A stretch of DNA of 64,000 bases from Sediminibacillus albus (GCF_900101125.1 NZ_FNFL01000001.1:806001-870000), one strand, 5' to 3'; counted from the stretch's first letter, positions 25,819 through 34,772 are shown. The notes: generated from the sequence alone by a model not told the origin. Program-made: numbers and translations.

Positions 25819-27014
25819 GTTGGCGTCACCTCATCTTTCTCTTTTCCTAGGACAAGCCCAGAAAGAATCGATACGCGGGAAATAATTCCCAGCAGTCTTC
25901 CATCTTCGATAACTGTGATCGGATATTTAGCATCAACTGCAATGCCGATCAAATCATTTAGTGGTGTGTGCGGCAATGCCGAAGGAACCTCTGTAATCAA
26001 CACATCATCTACGGGGATCTCTTCCTTATAGGCTCTTATTGCATCATCAATAGTTAGCAGCCCTTTGAAATGGTTTTCTTTATCAACGACAAAAATGCTG
26101 GATGCGCCGACTTCCTCCATTTTGCGAACGGCAACACGCGGGCCGTCTTTATATGTCATTAATACTTCTGGTTTTTTCATCACATGAGAAGCTTCGAGCA
26201 CCTTGGAGCGGTCAACATCCTTAACAAAATTGGAGACATAGTCGTTGGCAGGATTTTCTAAAATTTCTTCCGATGTGCCTACTTGAACGATTCGTCCATC
26301 TTTCATAATAGCAATCCGGTCTCCAAGCTTTAATGCTTCGTCTAAATCATGGGTAATAAATAAAACAGTTTTCCCCAATTTATTTTGCAAATGTAAAATT
26401 TCGTCCTGCATTTCCTTGCGGATAATAGGATCAAGGGCGCTGAAGGCTTCATCCATAAGCAATATGTCTGTATCGTTAGCAAGTGCCCGAGCCAAACCGA
26501 CCCGCTGCTGCATTCCACCGCTCAATTGGTTGGGATAGCTGTTCTCATACCCTTTCAAGCCCACATCCTCGATTGATTTTTGGGCTCTCTTATATCGCTC
26601 TTCTTTGTTAACCCCTTGGATTTCCAAACCGTAAGCTACGTTGTTTATCACGGTCCGGTGCGGCAGCAGTCCGAATTTTTGAAAGACCATGCCTAACTTT
26701 TTCCGCCTGGTATCTATCAGTGTGGACATATCCATTTCGGTTATGTTATCTCCATCTATCAGCACTTCCCCATCAGTCGGCTCTATCAACCGGTTAATCA
26801 AACGAATCAACGTCGATTTCCCACTTCCGGAAAGGCCCATAATTACAAAGAATTCTCCCGGTTTGACTGCAAACGATGCTTGGTTCACACCAACTGTCAT
26901 TCCTGTTTTTTCTAATATTTCATTTTTTTGCTCGCCGTTTTTCAAACGTTTTAACCCCTGCTGGGGGTGAGAGCCGAAAATTTTAGTAAGATTATTCACT
27001 TCAATCTTGTTCAC
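25815..27014 (-). CDS. opuAA: glycine betaine ABC transporter ATPase with CBS domains
   Basis: The ATPase domain has Walker A GLSGSGKSTLI, signature LSGGMQQRVGLARAL and Walker B DILLMDEAFSALD. The C-terminal half carries tandem CBS modules (from about residue 280), the ionic-strength/nucleotide sensor of OpuA-type systems. GTG 27014 lies 7 nt after AAAGGAG; ATG 27020 is too close to that site. It heads opuAA-opuAB-opuAC and is 36 bp downstream of the carnitine thioesterase gene in the same direction, so one transcript may cover both. Confidence 0.92.
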   Translation of the reverse strand: MNKIEVNNLTKIFGSHPQQGLKRLKNGEQKNEILEKTGMTVGVNQASFAVKPGEFFVIMGLSGSGKSTLIRLINRLIEPTDGEVLIDGDNITEMDMSTLIDTRRKKLGMVFQKFGLLPHRTVINNVAYGLEIQGVNKEERYKRAQKSIEDVGLKGYENSYPNQLSGGMQQRVGLARALANDTDILLMDEAFSALDPIIRKEMQDEILHLQNKLGKTVLFITHDLDEALKLGDRIAIMKDGRIVQVGTSEEILENPANDYVSNFVKDVDRSKVLEASHVMKKPEVLMTYKDGPRVAVRKMEEVGASSIFVVDKENHFKGLLTIDDAIRAYKEEIPVDDVLITEVPSALPHTPLNDLIGIAVDAKYPITVIEDGRLLGIISRVSILSGLVLGKEKDEVTPT

Positions 27015-27050
27015 AAACATTCTCCTTTCTTAGGCCACCAATAAGACAAT

Positions 27051-27521
27051 CTATCGTTTAATTCCGATGCGCCTGCCCATTTGTTTTGGTGCTTCTAAAT
27101 GTTCATGTGCTTGACGTAACCTTTCTATTTCGGAAGCTATAGCAGTTGGGAATGGTGCTGGACGCCCTTGTTCAACGTCCATGCCCATCAGCATTTGCTC
27201 GCTCGTCGCCAATACTTCGCCTCCGCTGTTTTTCATTGTGAAAAAGACATGCAGTCGCTTGGCATCATCATCGAGCAGCTGTACTTCAATCCCGGTTTGT
27301 TCGTCTTGATGGGCTTCCTTTAAATAACATAAATGTGTTTCCAGTGTGAAGATGGTATATGCATATCTGCCACGGGCTTCTGCATCTAGTCCGATATAGT
27401 CGATAAACGCATCGACAGCCAAACTGAACAATTTTGCATACGCTGCGTCATTCATATGGCCGTTATAATCCACCCATTCCTCACGCACATGATTTTGATA
27501 ATTAAACGGTGTATGTTTCAT
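27051..27521 (-). CDS. cdhB: hotdog-fold thioesterase, probable betainyl-CoA thioesterase
   Basis: The 156-residue single-hotdog protein has the 4HBT-type N-terminal motif EEWVDYNGHMNDAAYAKLF. It is encoded directly after L-carnitine dehydrogenase and the BKACE enzyme, the arrangement in which CdhB releases glycine betaine from betainyl-CoA. GAGGAGAG precedes the ATG. The assignment rests on context plus family. Confidence 0.78.
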   Translation of the reverse strand: MKHTPFNYQNHVREEWVDYNGHMNDAAYAKLFSLAVDAFIDYIGLDAEARGRYAYTIFTLETHLCYLKEAHQDEQTGIEVQLLDDDAKRLHVFFTMKNSGGEVLATSEQMLMGMDVEQGRPAPFPTAIASEIERLRQAHEHLEAPKQMGRRIGIKR

Positions 27522-27545
27522 GGTTACTCTCCTCTGATCACAACA

Positions 27546-28511
27546 TTATTTTGCTATGCTTTTTGTTTCCGGCCAGTAATCTTCTACTAAATCAAGGACT
27601 TTGACAAGAAACTCATTTCTTTTTCTTTCTAATTCGGAAACAGAAGCATCTCCAGCATGCGATTCACAGCCTTCGATCACTTTTTCTTTTAATTCATCAG
27701 TTAATTCAGGAGCAATAAGTTTTGTCCATGGCTGCTTGAGCGCCGGTCCAAACTGTTCAAGCATATGGCGCATACCCTGGTTTCCTCCTGCCAGATGGAA
27801 GGTTAAAAATGGTCCCATTTGAGCCCAGCGCAAGCCGGCTCCATAAATAATAGCAGCATCCACTTCTTCTGTAGTAGCTACGCCATCATTGACCAAATGC
27901 AATGCTTCGCGCCATAGAGCTTCCATTAGCCTGTCAGCCAAATGCCCTTCGATTTCTTTGCGAATTACGAGCGGCTTCATTTGTATGGAAGCGTAGATAT
28001 TACTTGCCTCATCGATCACCGCTTGTGTGGTTGCTTTTCCGCCAACAAGCTCCACTAATGGCAAAATATAAACAGGGTTGAATGGATGGGCGACAATTAA
28101 ACGTTCAGGATGTTTTAAGCCTTCCTGTAACCTGCTAGGCATGATGCCCGATGTACTGGAACCAATAATGGCTTCTGGTTTGGCGTGTTGATCTATGCTT
28201 GTTAATACACTTTTCTTTAATTCTTCTCTTTCTGGCACGTTTTCCTGGATTAAGTCGGCCTTTGCCACGGCTTCTTCTATAGTTGGCACAAAAGTCAGCC
28301 GATCCACAGAAGCTCCTTCTGCCAAACCTATTTTTTCTAATGAAGGCCAGGCAAGTTCCACTGCCTTACGCGTCCGTTCCTCTGCTCCCCCCGCAGGATC
28401 AAATGCTATTACATCATGGCCATTTGCCAGGAAACGGGCTATCCAACCGTTACCGATGACTCCGGTACCTACGACTGCGAAAGTTTTGTCTTTGGTTGTT
28501 TGCTGGTTCAT
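27546..28511 (-). CDS. cdhA: L-carnitine dehydrogenase
   Basis: The 321-residue 3-hydroxyacyl-CoA-dehydrogenase-fold protein has an NAD loop VVGTGVIGNGWIARFLA, the SSTSGIMPSRLQ segment and AHPFNPVYILPLVELVGG. It oxidises L-carnitine to 3-dehydrocarnitine with NAD. The fold also occurs in acyl-CoA enzymes, but flanking BKACE and thioesterase genes support carnitine. The ATG overlaps the upstream stop by 4 bp. Confidence 0.85.
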   Translation of the reverse strand: MNQQTTKDKTFAVVGTGVIGNGWIARFLANGHDVIAFDPAGGAEERTRKAVELAWPSLEKIGLAEGASVDRLTFVPTIEEAVAKADLIQENVPEREELKKSVLTSIDQHAKPEAIIGSSTSGIMPSRLQEGLKHPERLIVAHPFNPVYILPLVELVGGKATTQAVIDEASNIYASIQMKPLVIRKEIEGHLADRLMEALWREALHLVNDGVATTEEVDAAIIYGAGLRWAQMGPFLTFHLAGGNQGMRHMLEQFGPALKQPWTKLIAPELTDELKEKVIEGCESHAGDASVSELERKRNEFLVKVLDLVEDYWPETKSIAK

Positions 28512-29401
28512 GATTTATCTCCTCCGTAAGGGTTTCTTAATCCGAATTGCTCACGGGCTTCTTGTGGTGTCATAACTTCCATCCCATTGCCGTTGAGCAT
28601 GTTTACTGCTTTATCGACTAATTGATCGTTGCGGGCCAGAACCCCTTTGCTTAAGTACAGATTGTCTTCCAGTCCTACACGCACATTTCCGCCAAGCATG
28701 GCAGCTTGCGCAACAATTGGCAGTTGCATACGGCCGATTCCGAAAGCGGACCAGTGGGAATTCTCCGGCAGGCGGCTTTTCATGTAGAGCATTGTTTCTG
28801 CATCTGCTTCTGCTCCCCAAGGAATACCCAGGCAAAATTGAAACATTGGATCGCCATCGATTAATCCTTCAGCAACTAATTGCTTGGCAAAACGAAGATG
28901 CCCGGTATCAAAGCATTCCAGTTCGGGTTTGACACCACTGGCCTGGACAAGCTTTGCCTGTTCTCGCAGCCAATCTGTCGGGCTTAAGTAAACCATATTG
29001 CCGAAGTTGGTACTTCCGCAGTCTAATGTACACATTTCCGGAAGCAATTGCCCGACCGGCTCGTGGCGTTCTGCTGGCGTCTGCATGTCAGTTCCGTCAC
29101 CGCCCGCAGCAGGAGTGGCTAGGCTTGGAATGAAATCTCCTCCGCCGCCTGACGTTATGTTAATAATTACGTCTGTCTCAGATTCGCGTATACGGTCAAC
29201 GATTTCTCGGTAATGCTCGATATCATGGCTGACCCCTCCCGTTTTCGGGTCACGGGCATGAACGTGGGCAACTGTCGCGCCAGCCTTTGCCGAGTCAATG
29301 GCAGCCTCTGCTATTTCTTTCGGAGTCACAGGAACGTGAGAGCTCTTTTTTGTCGTCTCTCCTGCACCAGTTACTGCTGCTGTTAATAAAACCTTGTTCA
29401 T
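28508..29401 (-). CDS. cdhC: BKACE enzyme, probable dehydrocarnitine cleavage enzyme
   Basis: This 297-residue zinc TIM-barrel protein of the beta-keto acid cleavage (former DUF849, 3-keto-5-aminohexanoate cleavage) family has the metal motif VAHVHARD, an INITSGGGGD loop and ECFDTGHL. With acetyl-CoA it would convert 3-dehydrocarnitine to betainyl-CoA and acetoacetate. It is the first gene of the carnitine operon, with GGGAGG upstream of ATG and two putative TetR operators about 90-150 bp upstream. Confidence 0.84.
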   Translation of the reverse strand: MNKVLLTAAVTGAGETTKKSSHVPVTPKEIAEAAIDSAKAGATVAHVHARDPKTGGVSHDIEHYREIVDRIRESETDVIINITSGGGGDFIPSLATPAAGGDGTDMQTPAERHEPVGQLLPEMCTLDCGSTNFGNMVYLSPTDWLREQAKLVQASGVKPELECFDTGHLRFAKQLVAEGLIDGDPMFQFCLGIPWGAEADAETMLYMKSRLPENSHWSAFGIGRMQLPIVAQAAMLGGNVRVGLEDNLYLSKGVLARNDQLVDKAVNMLNGNGMEVMTPQEAREQFGLRNPYGGDKS

Positions 29402-29486
29402 TATAGTTGTCCTCCCTTTTACATAGGTAATTTATTTAATTTAGGCCTTAGCGGATGCGACCATTCTGTTCATCCATTTTTTACTG

Positions 29487-29503
29487 TACTGTCCGGACGG
29501 TTT
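29487..29503 (+). promoter_or_regulatory. putative TetR operator 1 of the carnitine operon
   Basis: TACTGTCCGGACGGTTT matches the copies at 29522-29538 and 30823-30839. Its core GTCCGGAC is palindromic. Confidence 0.6.
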
Positions 29504-29521
29504 GTAACACAATTAAAACTA

Positions 29522-29552
29522 TACCATCCAGACGGTTTTGTTTGCAAACCGT
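29522..29552 (+). promoter_or_regulatory. putative TetR operator 2 of the carnitine operon
   Basis: TACCATCCAGACGGTTT (29522-29538) repeats operator 1 at 35-bp spacing. ACGGTTT (29532-29538) is also mirrored by AAACCGT (29546-29552), extending the symmetry. Confidence 0.6.
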
Positions 29553-29787
29553 TTTGAGAAAAGAAAGGGGTTTCATAAGAGAGTAAACTTGTGGGGACGT
29601 TTCGGCTGGTACTTGATATATGTGGGGTGGCACTTATTTCAGAAAAAAATTTAAAAATGTTTGATTAAGCGAAGAAAAGGGGTAAATTATATGGTTGTTA
29701 TTCCCTAAATGCAGGCAGAGCGATATTGGTGATTAACTGGTTTATGGTCATTAAAATGTCTTTATTTAACAGGAAGCGTTCAAACAT

Positions 29788-30240
29788 AAAAAGAGGTTGA
29801 GACAAAAGGATAGTGACCAAAGCAAAAATCGAACGATGATTCGAAATCCCTTCGGATTCGAACTCGTTCGATTTTTCTTTTCTAATGCTTAAGAAGATAA
29901 CCTGCGAACACAGTGACAACTCTCTTTCTTCCTTCTAACAAGGTTGGGTGCTTAAACCAGCGCAGGCAGCATACTTCGCTTCCCGTGGGCACGGCCTCAG
30001 CCTCGTCTTGTTCCCACAGGAGTCTCCGTGGATTTCCTCCGCTGAAAGTCTACGAACGGTTTTCAGCAGTCCACAAATGCTTATGATTCATTGGAGAACA
30101 CGCTGGACTAGCGCTTATCCGATACTACTGTTGCATCGCATTTATATCGATTGCGTCATCAATCGTATGCTTGAAGATGGCTTTTTAAAACTCCATACGC
30201 TGTTATCGTTCGTTTTTTTACAAGTGGATGTATGTTCTTG
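29788..30240. repeat. dispersed repeat, copy A
   Basis: About 450 bp between cdhC and the TetR gene match copy B at 37254-37665 in the same orientation. Shared blocks are ATAGTG(G)ACCAAAGCAAAA, a long hairpin (29824-29876, AAATCGAACGA...TCGTTCGATTT), AACCTGCG(A/G)ACACAGTGACAA, GGGTGCTTAAACNAGCGCAG and a right end GAAGATGGC...GCTGTTATC. The middle differs between copies. No convincing ORF: frames across it are short and end in repeat sequence. Confidence 0.75.
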
Positions 30241-30247
30241 AAGCTTT

Positions 30248-30784
30248 TTATTCATTTGCCCATTCCAGCAAGGTCCGATACACTTCTTCCTTTTTCTCCT
30301 GTTCAATATGATAAATATCAAACAGCTCGGCCAGCCAAATACCATCCGTTGCCAACCGAATAATAGTAGCCTTTACAGGATCGAGTCCGTCGTCCTCAAT
30401 CTCCTTTTGCCATTCTGAATAAAGCTCCCGGATTGGATCAAGCAGCTTGGCATTAACTGCTTTCGCCGCCAGCAATCCAGAATTCATATCTTTGTTTTGA
30501 TAAACCTGGTTAAACGTAACATTGACGTAGGCGCGAATCCATTGTCCCTTTTCCACTGGATCCATCTCTGCGTTGTTCGCGATTTTTTCCCGATAGTTAT
30601 TTGTCAAATGGTCAACCATGCCCTTAACCAATGCCTCTTTAGAAGGAAAATGATAGAGCAATCCACCCTTGCTTATTCCTGCTTCGATAGCGACAGCCTC
30701 TAATGTCAAATTGAATATCCCTTGTTCACTGACTATTTTAGATGCGGCAGTAAGTATCTCTATCTTTCTTGATTGTCTACCCAT
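30248..30784 (-). CDS. TetR/AcrR-family regulator, probable repressor of carnitine genes
   Basis: This 178-residue protein has an N-terminal TetR helix-turn-helix (ILTAASKIVSEQGIFNLTL, EAGISKGGLLYHFPSKEALV) and a helical ligand domain (about 60-178). ATG 30784 is 7 nt after AAAGGAG; the longer frame from 30871 would read through the operator. The same 17-bp sequence lies in its own promoter and twice before cdhC, which suggests autorepression and control of carnitine catabolism. The ligand is probably carnitine or a CoA derivative; that is inference. Confidence 0.87.
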   Translation of the reverse strand: MGRQSRKIEILTAASKIVSEQGIFNLTLEAVAIEAGISKGGLLYHFPSKEALVKGMVDHLTNNYREKIANNAEMDPVEKGQWIRAYVNVTFNQVYQNKDMNSGLLAAKAVNAKLLDPIRELYSEWQKEIEDDGLDPVKATIIRLATDGIWLAELFDIYHIEQEKKEEVYRTLLEWANE

Positions 30785-30822
30785 TAAAATCTCCTTTAAA
30801 AACAAAATGTATTTTTTTAATA

Positions 30823-30839
30823 TACTATCTGGACGGTTT
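30823..30839 (+). promoter_or_regulatory. putative TetR operator in its own promoter
   Basis: TACTATCTGGACGGTTT differs at only a few positions from the two copies upstream of cdhC. Confidence 0.6.
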
Positions 30840-30939
30840 AGTTTCAAACAAATTTTTTTCTGGCGTCTCATACTAATTGGATGATCAGCCGCTAAACAGC
30901 AGTGCGGTTGGATTTACCGAAGTCATCTTTTTTGCTGGT

Positions 30940-31887
30940 TTATAAGGCTTGTTCAATAAAGGACTGAATCCTTTTCTGAAATTCTACCGTTGCCGCTGCG
31001 TATGCGTCCGTATGCCCAGCACCTGGGACAATCCACAATTCCTTTTCACCCGCTGCCGCTTTATACAGCTGTTGAGCCATTTCGGTTGGCACTAATTCAT
31101 CTTCAGCCCCATGGATAATAAATAAAGGACGGCTATTCTCTTTTACCTGTTCTAATGCAGAAGCCTCACCGAATGAATATCCAGCCCGCAGTCTAGTAAT
31201 CGTACTGGTAATCGGGATCATCGGAAAAGACGGGATCTGGTACAGGTGTTTTAGCTGATGAGCGAGCTCTTTGTCTACAGAGGTATATCCACTGTCGGCA
31301 ATAATCCCTTTTACCTGAACTGGAAGGGTTTCTCCGCTAGTCATCAATACCAGTGCCGCCCCCATGGAGTTTCCATGCAATAATATACGGTCCGCGCCAT
31401 ATCCGCTTATCAATTCTTCGATCCAGCCTAGGTAATCTTTACGGTCATGCCAGCCGTACCCTATGTAGTCACCTTCACTCTCCCCGTGCCCCCGTGCATC
31501 CGGCATCAAAATATCAAAACCTTGATCATAATAAAATTTTGCCAAATCACCCATTTGCTCCCCAACGCCACGGTATCCATGCGCCAATATTACTGCCTTT
31601 CCAGTTGGCTGCTCATTTTTTAAATAGTGTGCTCGTAATATAAGCCCATCATAGGCCGTGTACTCAATTACATTAAGCTGCTGCCTGGTAAACCATTCCT
31701 GTGCTTCTACAAGCAGCTTTTTATCTTCTTCACTTGCAGGCAGTTCTTTCGGTTCATCTCCGTTATATAACTCGACGGATTCGCCGCGCTTCACACTCTC
31801 ATTATAAAAGTAATTACCGGCTGCCAGCAGGACAATCAGCACCAGGATAACCACTGTGCCGAATAACCAAAAGAATCTTTTTCTCAT
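30940..31887 (-). CDS. membrane-anchored alpha/beta hydrolase
   Basis: One N-terminal membrane anchor (residues 5-25) precedes an alpha/beta-hydrolase domain of the YqkD/S9-like type: oxyanion HGYRG, nucleophile elbow LHGNSMGAA, acid IIHGAEDELVP and histidine VPGAGHTDA. The domain probably faces outward and cleaves an ester or peptide. No gene partner suggests the substrate. Confidence 0.85.
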   Translation of the reverse strand: MRKRFFWLFGTVVILVLIVLLAAGNYFYNESVKRGESVELYNGDEPKELPASEEDKKLLVEAQEWFTRQQLNVIEYTAYDGLILRAHYLKNEQPTGKAVILAHGYRGVGEQMGDLAKFYYDQGFDILMPDARGHGESEGDYIGYGWHDRKDYLGWIEELISGYGADRILLHGNSMGAALVLMTSGETLPVQVKGIIADSGYTSVDKELAHQLKHLYQIPSFPMIPITSTITRLRAGYSFGEASALEQVKENSRPLFIIHGAEDELVPTEMAQQLYKAAAGEKELWIVPGAGHTDAYAAATVEFQKRIQSFIEQAL

Positions 31888-32044
31888 TTCAATCCCCTCT
31901 TATTTCTATCTATAGTCAGTGAACCAGGCTTCTGGATGCAGCTCCCAGGCAGCATTATAAGGTTGCTATAAAAATATTGTGTTTCTGCTCTTTTTATTGT
32001 AAAGTTAAATACAATAATATTCCAATAATTTAAAATTTAAGATT

Positions 32045-32193
32045 GCTTATCAAGAGAGGTTAAGGGACTGGCCCGATGACGCCTCAGCAACCAGCCAAAC
32101 ATGGCCCGGTGCTCCATCCAGAAGGCAGACATGCCTGGAAGATAAGAAGAACGTTTGTATTCAAGAGCCTTCTTCTTAGAGGGCTCTTTTTTT
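32045..32193 (+). promoter_or_regulatory. SAM (S-box) riboswitch with terminator
   Basis: The aptamer runs from CTTATC (32046) to GATAAG (32141-32146) and contains AGAGAGGTTAAGGGACTGGC, GATGACGCCTCAGCAACC and the GGTGCT core, the S-box signatures. A terminator (AGAGCC...GGCTCTTTTTTT, 32163-32193) follows. It controls only a truncated methionine-synthase-like ORF (32258), so the switch seems orphaned. Confidence 0.9.
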
Positions 32194-32257
32194 ATTCTGC
32201 CATTTGAAAAGGCAGCAGCTATGTTACGAAAATATACCAGGAAAGAAGGAGATTATT

Positions 32258-32449
32258 GTGGCTCAATCACAAGATACGAAAGTATTAGCAAAAGCAAAAA
32301 ATATACCATTAAGAGGAGACCATGTCGGCAGCTTGCTGCATCCGGAACGAATCAAGCAGGCCCGCCTAACATATCTTTTCAGTTTTTGCAGAGCTTCTGC
32401 GGTATCTTTGCGGATTGTATCCTTTAAAGCGATTACTGATGCTATTTAA
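32258..32449 (+). pseudogene. truncated MetE-like (YxjG/YxjH-type) methionine synthase
   Basis: GTG 32258, after GAAGGAG, opens a frame whose first 37 codons read MAQSQDTKVLAK...IPLRGDHVGSLLHPERIKQAR. That is the N-terminus of the cobalamin-independent methionine synthase-like proteins usually governed by S-box riboswitches in Bacillus. After the arginine the match ends abruptly and the frame stops at 32449, leaving about 10 percent of the normal length. The rest of the gene is absent downstream, so this is a deletion remnant. Confidence 0.7.
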
Positions 32450-32729
32450 AAAGATTATCAATAAAAATACCGACCACTCATACGTTGTAGGAATCCTTCT
32501 TCACAATTGATCTGTTTTTTATAGCTCAAATGGTTAGTGGAACCGCATTATTCACTTGCGGATACTGGCATTCTGAGGCAGGAAGTGAATTGCCGGTCGA
32601 TTCTTCTTTTAGGAATTGGTATGTTTGCTGATGAGTCCAGCGGTGGATCCCGCCTGTCTAATTAAATTTCAATTTCAAAAAAGCTGTCTTACTATGTGCC
32701 CCGTGTTAAGCTTTTGGTGAATTCGTCTC
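32450..32729. other. intergenic region without recognised feature
   Basis: No credible ORF, RNA or terminator was seen; it may be degraded sequence associated with the deletion of the methionine synthase gene. Confidence 0.3.
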
Positions 32730-33362
32730 TTATTTCTCCGTTTGCTTTTCCACTTTCATTTTTAACAATAACACTATTTCATCGCTCTCTATCATAGTTT
32801 CCACTGACTGTTGATCCTGCAAATCATGCATTCCTATTTCATTTTCGGCTTCTCGATAGGCACCTAAAATAGCAGATTCTCCAGCTTTTAGTGATAGTTC
32901 AGTATCTCCCAATGCATCATCCCACGTGCTGACAAGATTCGTATCCTGATGAATATACTTAGCAATGTTGTCTGATTGCGAACTAGATCCTGGTGCAAAA
33001 AGGGTCAGCATCGTGTTATCACCAGACGGATTGATAATTCCCATTCCTATATGTCCTTCTTCACTTTCCTGCTGGTTTAATCCGTACGAAATAGTCAATA
33101 ATGGTTTCTCGTGAACTTTTTCCCCATTTTGATAACCCTCGGCAGACAGTTTCACCAGCGTGCTGTCTGCTTGTGGTAGTTTAAGATAGAAATCGAGCAT
33201 AACTCCGAGGTTTAACTCTTCAAAGGTTGCTTGATAGGAAGAATCCTCAGCAACGGAAACCTCTGCCAGAATCCCCTCTTCCCTAGTTAAATTCTTTGTG
33301 CAGCCGCTTAACAGAAGAAAAGCAATCAGAATAGCCGCTATTAAAAAGCTTGTTCTTTTCAT
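32730..33362 (-). CDS. lipoprotein of unknown function
   Basis: A 210-residue protein has a lipoprotein signal with lipobox LLLSGC and a mixed beta-rich extracellular part (VKLSAEGYQNGEKVHEKPLL, GHIGMGIINPSGDNTMLTLF). The ending is charged. No domain was recognised. It stands alone between the riboswitch remnant and the nucleotidyltransferase gene. Confidence 0.65.
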   Translation of the reverse strand: MKRTSFLIAAILIAFLLLSGCTKNLTREEGILAEVSVAEDSSYQATFEELNLGVMLDFYLKLPQADSTLVKLSAEGYQNGEKVHEKPLLTISYGLNQQESEEGHIGMGIINPSGDNTMLTLFAPGSSSQSDNIAKYIHQDTNLVSTWDDALGDTELSLKAGESAILGAYREAENEIGMHDLQDQQSVETMIESDEIVLLLKMKVEKQTEK

Positions 33363-33457
33363 TTTTATATCCCGCCTATGTAAATTGGTTTTTTTACAAA
33401 CATTCGCTTATAAAACGATAAATACAGCCTCTATTTTACTCATTTCACCATTCCTTA

Positions 33458-34027
33458 CTATCTATTATAAACTTTTAATTTTCCCCAAACAGCCTGCCAA
33501 TTTTTATAACGAAGTCGAGATTGATAGATTGCCATTAGCCTGTTATTCGCTGCAAAAAAGGGCGTCGGCTTTACTTCCAGATTGATAACATCTTTAATAC
33601 CGTGCGGTGCAGCTAAGACTATGTTTTGTTTCTCATCTGCCTTAATCCCTAAGGCAGTAGCAGTTTCCGGAAATTTCGCCATTGCATCTACAGCTGATGA
33701 ATAAGGCGGCAGCCCATTGATCAAATGCATTCTCGCTTCATTTTTTACTGACCAGGGAACATCCGGAAACATACGCTTTAACTCCGATTCTAATTGCTTT
33801 TCAGTATTTTCGTCGATATTTTCCCGATCAAAGTAAATCACGTCCACGTCCGAAAGTTTCGTTCTTTTTTCAAAATGATGGAGAGAATCCCAAATTTTCG
33901 AACGGACGAACCCTGCACAAATCCACCAATCAGGTAAATGTAATTTTCCGGCAGTATGAATGATCTCCATCATCCACTCATCTGCTTGTATGAGCTCGAT
34001 GATATCTTCTTCCGTTTTAACAGACAT
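33458..34027 (-). CDS. DUF925-family nucleotidyltransferase-like protein
   Basis: This 189-residue protein has the pattern WWICAGFVRSKIWDSLH and KLSDVDVIYFD, the nucleotidyltransferase-fold core with the metal-binding D-x-D of this family. The C-terminus contains FFAANNRLMAIYQSRLRYKNW. ATG 34027 follows GGAGG. Substrate unknown; the family is common in Bacillaceae. Confidence 0.8.
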   Translation of the reverse strand: MSVKTEEDIIELIQADEWMMEIIHTAGKLHLPDWWICAGFVRSKIWDSLHHFEKRTKLSDVDVIYFDRENIDENTEKQLESELKRMFPDVPWSVKNEARMHLINGLPPYSSAVDAMAKFPETATALGIKADEKQNIVLAAPHGIKDVINLEVKPTPFFAANNRLMAIYQSRLRYKNWQAVWGKLKVYNR

Positions 34028-34120
34028 TCTATTTTCCTCCAGATGATGTTTCTTTTTATTCATTCCCCATCGACCAACAGCCTCTATAATGACTTTGGCC
34101 AGTTAAACTGGAATAAATCG

Positions 34121-34772
34121 CTATAATCCTCTTCTATTACCGTTAGACTTGATAATGATCCCAATACCCAATGTATTTGCTTGTTCTATATAGCCGTCCA
34201 TCTGAGTGATATCGATATTAGTTTTTAAAGGTACCTTCCTGGATTCTCCTCCATTTAAGACAACTTGAAATGGAGCATCGTTGTTCATTAGCGATACTGT
34301 TGGCAGAAAGTCGTCAAACCGCTCATAGAAAGACACGCTGAATTCCACATCATTGCTACTATAATTTTCAAAATAAAGTTCACATGTCCCTTGTAAAGTA
34401 GAGTTATCCGTCTTTTCAAATTGGCAGTTGCTGATATCCCGATTATAGGAAACAGCATACATTCCTGTGGCCAGCGTTTTTTGAAATGCTTCCCCTATGT
34501 ATGGCGGAATGAAAAGCGCAACGAAAAGCGCAAACATAATAAAGCGTCCTTGATATTGTTTTAATGATTTCCCCAGAATAGTAAAGCTGGTTAATAACAA
34601 TAAAACCGTAAAAAACCCTAAATAATGCAGTCCTGAAGAGGACCGGACAGGTATTTGAAGAGCCGAAGCAATCACTTCACGGTTTGGCATGCGGAAAGGG
34701 AAAGTTTGAAGCTATAGCAGTAACATACAAAAGCAAACCTACAAAAAACAACTTTTTATTTTCACTCTCCAC
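34121..34772 (-). pseudogene. membrane protein with probable one-base frameshift
   Basis: The 3' part (34121-34690) encodes two membrane segments and a folded tail. The ATG at 34690 has no ribosome binding site. Upstream, GTG 34772 lies 7 nt after GGAGG and opens a hydrophobic N-terminus (ESENKKLFFVGLLLYVTAI...FPHAKP) that stops at TGA exactly where the second frame begins (REVIASALQ). Losing one base near 34683 explains both, giving a three-TM protein of about 217 residues originally. A sequencing error is possible. Confidence 0.55.

Noticed and set aside
29698-30241. Short ORFs on both strands between cdhC and the TetR gene
   Set aside because: They lie within dispersed repeat copy A, and copy B does not keep the frames.
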